From Methanobrevibacter thaueri (GTDB lineage: Archaea; Methanobacteriota; Methanobacteria; Methanobacteriales; Methanobacteriaceae), in assembly GCF_003111625.1 (NCBI RefSeq), contig NZ_MZGS01000020.1, forward strand, positions 1 to 64,000: a stretch of DNA of 64,000 nt, in the 5' to 3' direction. Numbering within the stretch: position 1 is the stretch's first letter; each line of letters starts with the position of its first letter. Position numbers and translations under genes: made by a program. The notes under the pieces were generated by a model. The model was not told the origin of the DNA. It worked only from the letters and a program-made list of their open reading frames with translations, and made no database searches. Positions 62,773-64,000 of the stretch are shown one piece after another.

Positions 62773-63198
62773 CTATTCTTCTTCCTCTTCTTCTTCAGTA
62801 GCTGAGAAGTTCACAAATGAATCTTCTTCAACAACATCTTTTAATTTTAAGGTTTTTTGTACATCCATAGCTAATGCGTTACAGTCCGCTTTGATAGCTT
62901 CTAAATGTAATAAGATTCTTTCTTTTTCTTGGTTGATTCTTTCAATGTTTGTGTATGGGTAAGTTGACTCTTTAAGCATTTCATACTCAATAGTTGTGTA
63001 TGGGTAGTCATTTAATTGCTTACATACATTTTTCAAAACATCTCCTAAGAATTTGTTCATTTCAACTTTTACTCTTTCCCTGATCATTTTGTCGTCATCG
63101 AGATTTTCTTTCATCAGACGTACAACTTCAGCTTTTGCGAAAGGTAATTTTTCTTCGTCTTCATCGACAAATTCTTCCATCATTTCTTCTTCAGACAT
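62773..63198 (-). CDS. histone-fold protein with C-terminal coiled coil and acidic tail
   Basis: The 141-residue protein has an acidic N-terminal 16 residues, then a histone-like segment '[16 protein letters not shown]' with a [28 protein letters not shown] helix and 'YTTIEYEML' last helix (17-75). A helical region (about 85-120) with heptad-like pattern follows and a run of seven Glu ends the protein. The family may be the coiled-coil histone type. DNA-contact arginines are fewer than in HMfB. AGAGGTGTAATT precedes the ATG. Confidence 0.74.
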   Translation of the reverse strand: MSEEEMMEEFVDEDEEKLPFAKAEVVRLMKENLDDDKMIRERVKVEMNKFLGDVLKNVCKQLNDYPYTTIEYEMLKESTYPYTNIERINQEKERILLHLEAIKADCNALAMDVQKTLKLKDVVEEDSFVNFSATEEEEEEE

Positions 63199-63438
63199 AA
63201 TTACACCTCTTTGAGTTTTTAAAATATTGAGTCTTTTAGCATTTTTTCCAAAAAAACTATTATTACATCAATATCTACTTAATCATTTATTGGAACTTTT
63301 ATATAAAGCTTTTGATTATTTTGCAAAAACGAAGCAGTATTCGGCCATTTTTTATGACAAAATATAAAATAATCAATCGTGAAATTAAGAATTCGTATAC
63401 TTGAAAAATTTTGAAAAACCGTTTGAAAAAAATTAAAA
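63199..63438. other. intergenic region upstream of histone-fold gene
   Basis: This gap of about 240 nt is A/T-rich and contains no convincing gene. On the minus strand a CTTTATATAAAAG box at about 63297-63309 could be the promoter of the histone-fold gene, implying a 5' UTR of some 75 nt. Confidence 0.5.
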
Positions 63439-63460
63439 ATAGTAGCATTACTGCTACTAT
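63439..63460 (-). terminator. terminator of the DUF11 surface-protein gene
   Basis: ATAGTAGC (63439-63446) and GCTACTAT (63453-63460) form a perfect 8-bp stem with a 6-nt loop just after the stop codon. On the minus strand it is followed by TTTTTAATTTTTTT. Confidence 0.75.
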
Positions 63461-63463
63461 AAA

Positions 63464-64000
63464 TTACCTTCTCTTTAAAATTCTTGAATCCAAAAATATC
63501 AATGAAAAGACCAAAGCGCCTATTAAACTCCAAAATGGATTTGCAGTGACGTGCTTTTCCAAAACATTGGATGGATTATTGGTTATCACATTTTTAGATG
63601 TTTTCAAATTCTTTGGCACCTCATCTGATGGAATGTCAGTGACGTTTACAACTGCAAAATCATTGTTGTTATCCAAATCCGGATCGAAGGTATCGCTGGT
63701 CACGACAACACTGTTATTGAGAATTCCGGAACTTATTGCAATTGCCCTGATGATGAGCCTTGCTGATTCACCATAATTAAGGCCATCAATGGTCCAGGTC
63801 AATGATTTCTTGTCAAATCTTCCCATAGTGACCTTGAATGACTTTAATTCCAAGGAATCGTCCATAAGTTCGCTTACCTTAATGTTGCGAGCGGTGTTGG
63901 GTCCGTTGTTGACAACCTCTATTTCATACTCAATCATGTCGCCTACGGAATACCTGTATTTTGATGCGATTTTTGTAACTGACAGGTCAGCCACCGGTTT
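63464..64000 (-). CDS. DUF11-domain surface protein, C-terminal part
   Basis: The open frame continues past the right edge, so only the last ~179 residues are seen. They contain a DUF11 repeat ('ADLSVTKIASKYRYSVGDMIEYEIEVVNNGPNTARNIKVSELMDDSLELKSFKV'), followed by a Ser/Asn-rich linker and a C-terminal membrane anchor with basic tail ('FWSLIGALVFSLIFLDSRILKRR'). This is the usual end of adhesin-like proteins of Methanobrevibacter. The upstream part, probably with more repeats and a signal peptide, is missing. Confidence 0.85.
   Translation of the reverse strand, partial: KPVADLSVTKIASKYRYSVGDMIEYEIEVVNNGPNTARNIKVSELMDDSLELKSFKVTMGRFDKKSLTWTIDGLNYGESARLIIRAIAISSGILNNSVVVTSDTFDPDLDNNNDFAVVNVTDIPSDEVPKNLKTSKNVITNNPSNVLEKHVTANPFWSLIGALVFSLIFLDSRILKRR

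Overview
This is an AT-rich archaeal chromosome segment from a methanogen of the order Methanobacteriales, most likely the genus Methanobrevibacter. The evidence is an archaeal-type 16S rRNA 5' end at the left edge, a proteasome-activating nucleotidase, NAC and aMBF1, archaeal SepF, a pseudomurein-type cluster (Mur ligase, MraY-like transferase, ATP-grasp ligase), thiol:fumarate reductase TfrB, and AGGTGAT-like ribosome binding sites next to probable leaderless starts behind TTTATATA-like boxes. Gene density is high, both strands are used, and no prophage, insertion sequence, CRISPR array or tRNA gene was found. Species assignment is inference.

Layout. 1-650: 5' end of a minus-strand 16S gene, its AT-rich leader and a candidate rRNA promoter. 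0.6-5.1 kb: a tRNA G10 methyltransferase, a PH-domain membrane protein, a C/D-box guide RNA on the minus strand (2731-2796), PAN, aMBF1 and a DUF356-like protein. 5.2-6.9 kb: two overlapping genes for exported or membrane proteins, one with a POTRA-like domain. 7-12.9 kb: a minus-strand series running NikR, PRMT-like methyltransferase, hydrogenase protease HycI, ATP-grasp ligase, MraY-like transferase and a Mur ligase whose N-terminal domain is duplicated. 13-24 kb: small regulators and conserved hypotheticals, an isopropylmalate/homoisocitrate-type dehydrogenase with an acyl-CoA synthetase-like enzyme, and ArgB. 24-28.1 kb: a TarJ/TarI-like pair for CDP-ribitol, a methyltransferase, a 34-residue basic protein and ArgJ. 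28.1-31.9 kb: a membrane protein with a cyclase/GGDEF-like 'GGDDF' domain, translationally coupled to an NYN/PIN-type RNase and followed by a metallophosphoesterase and NAC.

32-43 kb: a ferredoxin-fused aldo/keto reductase, a surface acyltransferase, 3-methyladenine glycosylase, a GNAT/small-protein pair, the molybdate ABC transporter with an internal terminator, and a DUF4143 ATPase preceded by three operator-like inverted repeats at exact 40-bp spacing. 43-52.6 kb: an MFS transporter, a sodium:solute symporter with its small accessory protein, an aryl-acid assimilation group (CoA ligase, ACT protein, IorB, IorA) and TfrB. 52.6-64 kb: TrmJ-like methyltransferase, a cysteine-rich ferredoxin protein, Dcd, GlyRS, a FilR1-like regulator, TatD, a TDT transporter, SepF with a DUF1611 protein, a 2-phosphoglycerate-kinase-like enzyme with ZPR1, a histone-fold protein with a coiled-coil extension, and the 3' end of a DUF11 surface protein.

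Several groups make functional sense: pseudomurein precursor synthesis, nickel/hydrogenase maturation (NikR, HycI), arginine synthesis (ArgB, ArgJ), molybdate uptake, and recovery of aryl acids into aromatic amino acids. The least explained features are the GGDD-cyclase/NYN-RNase/phosphoesterase neighbourhood, the POTRA-like pair, the operator array before the DUF4143 ATPase, and several very small genes.
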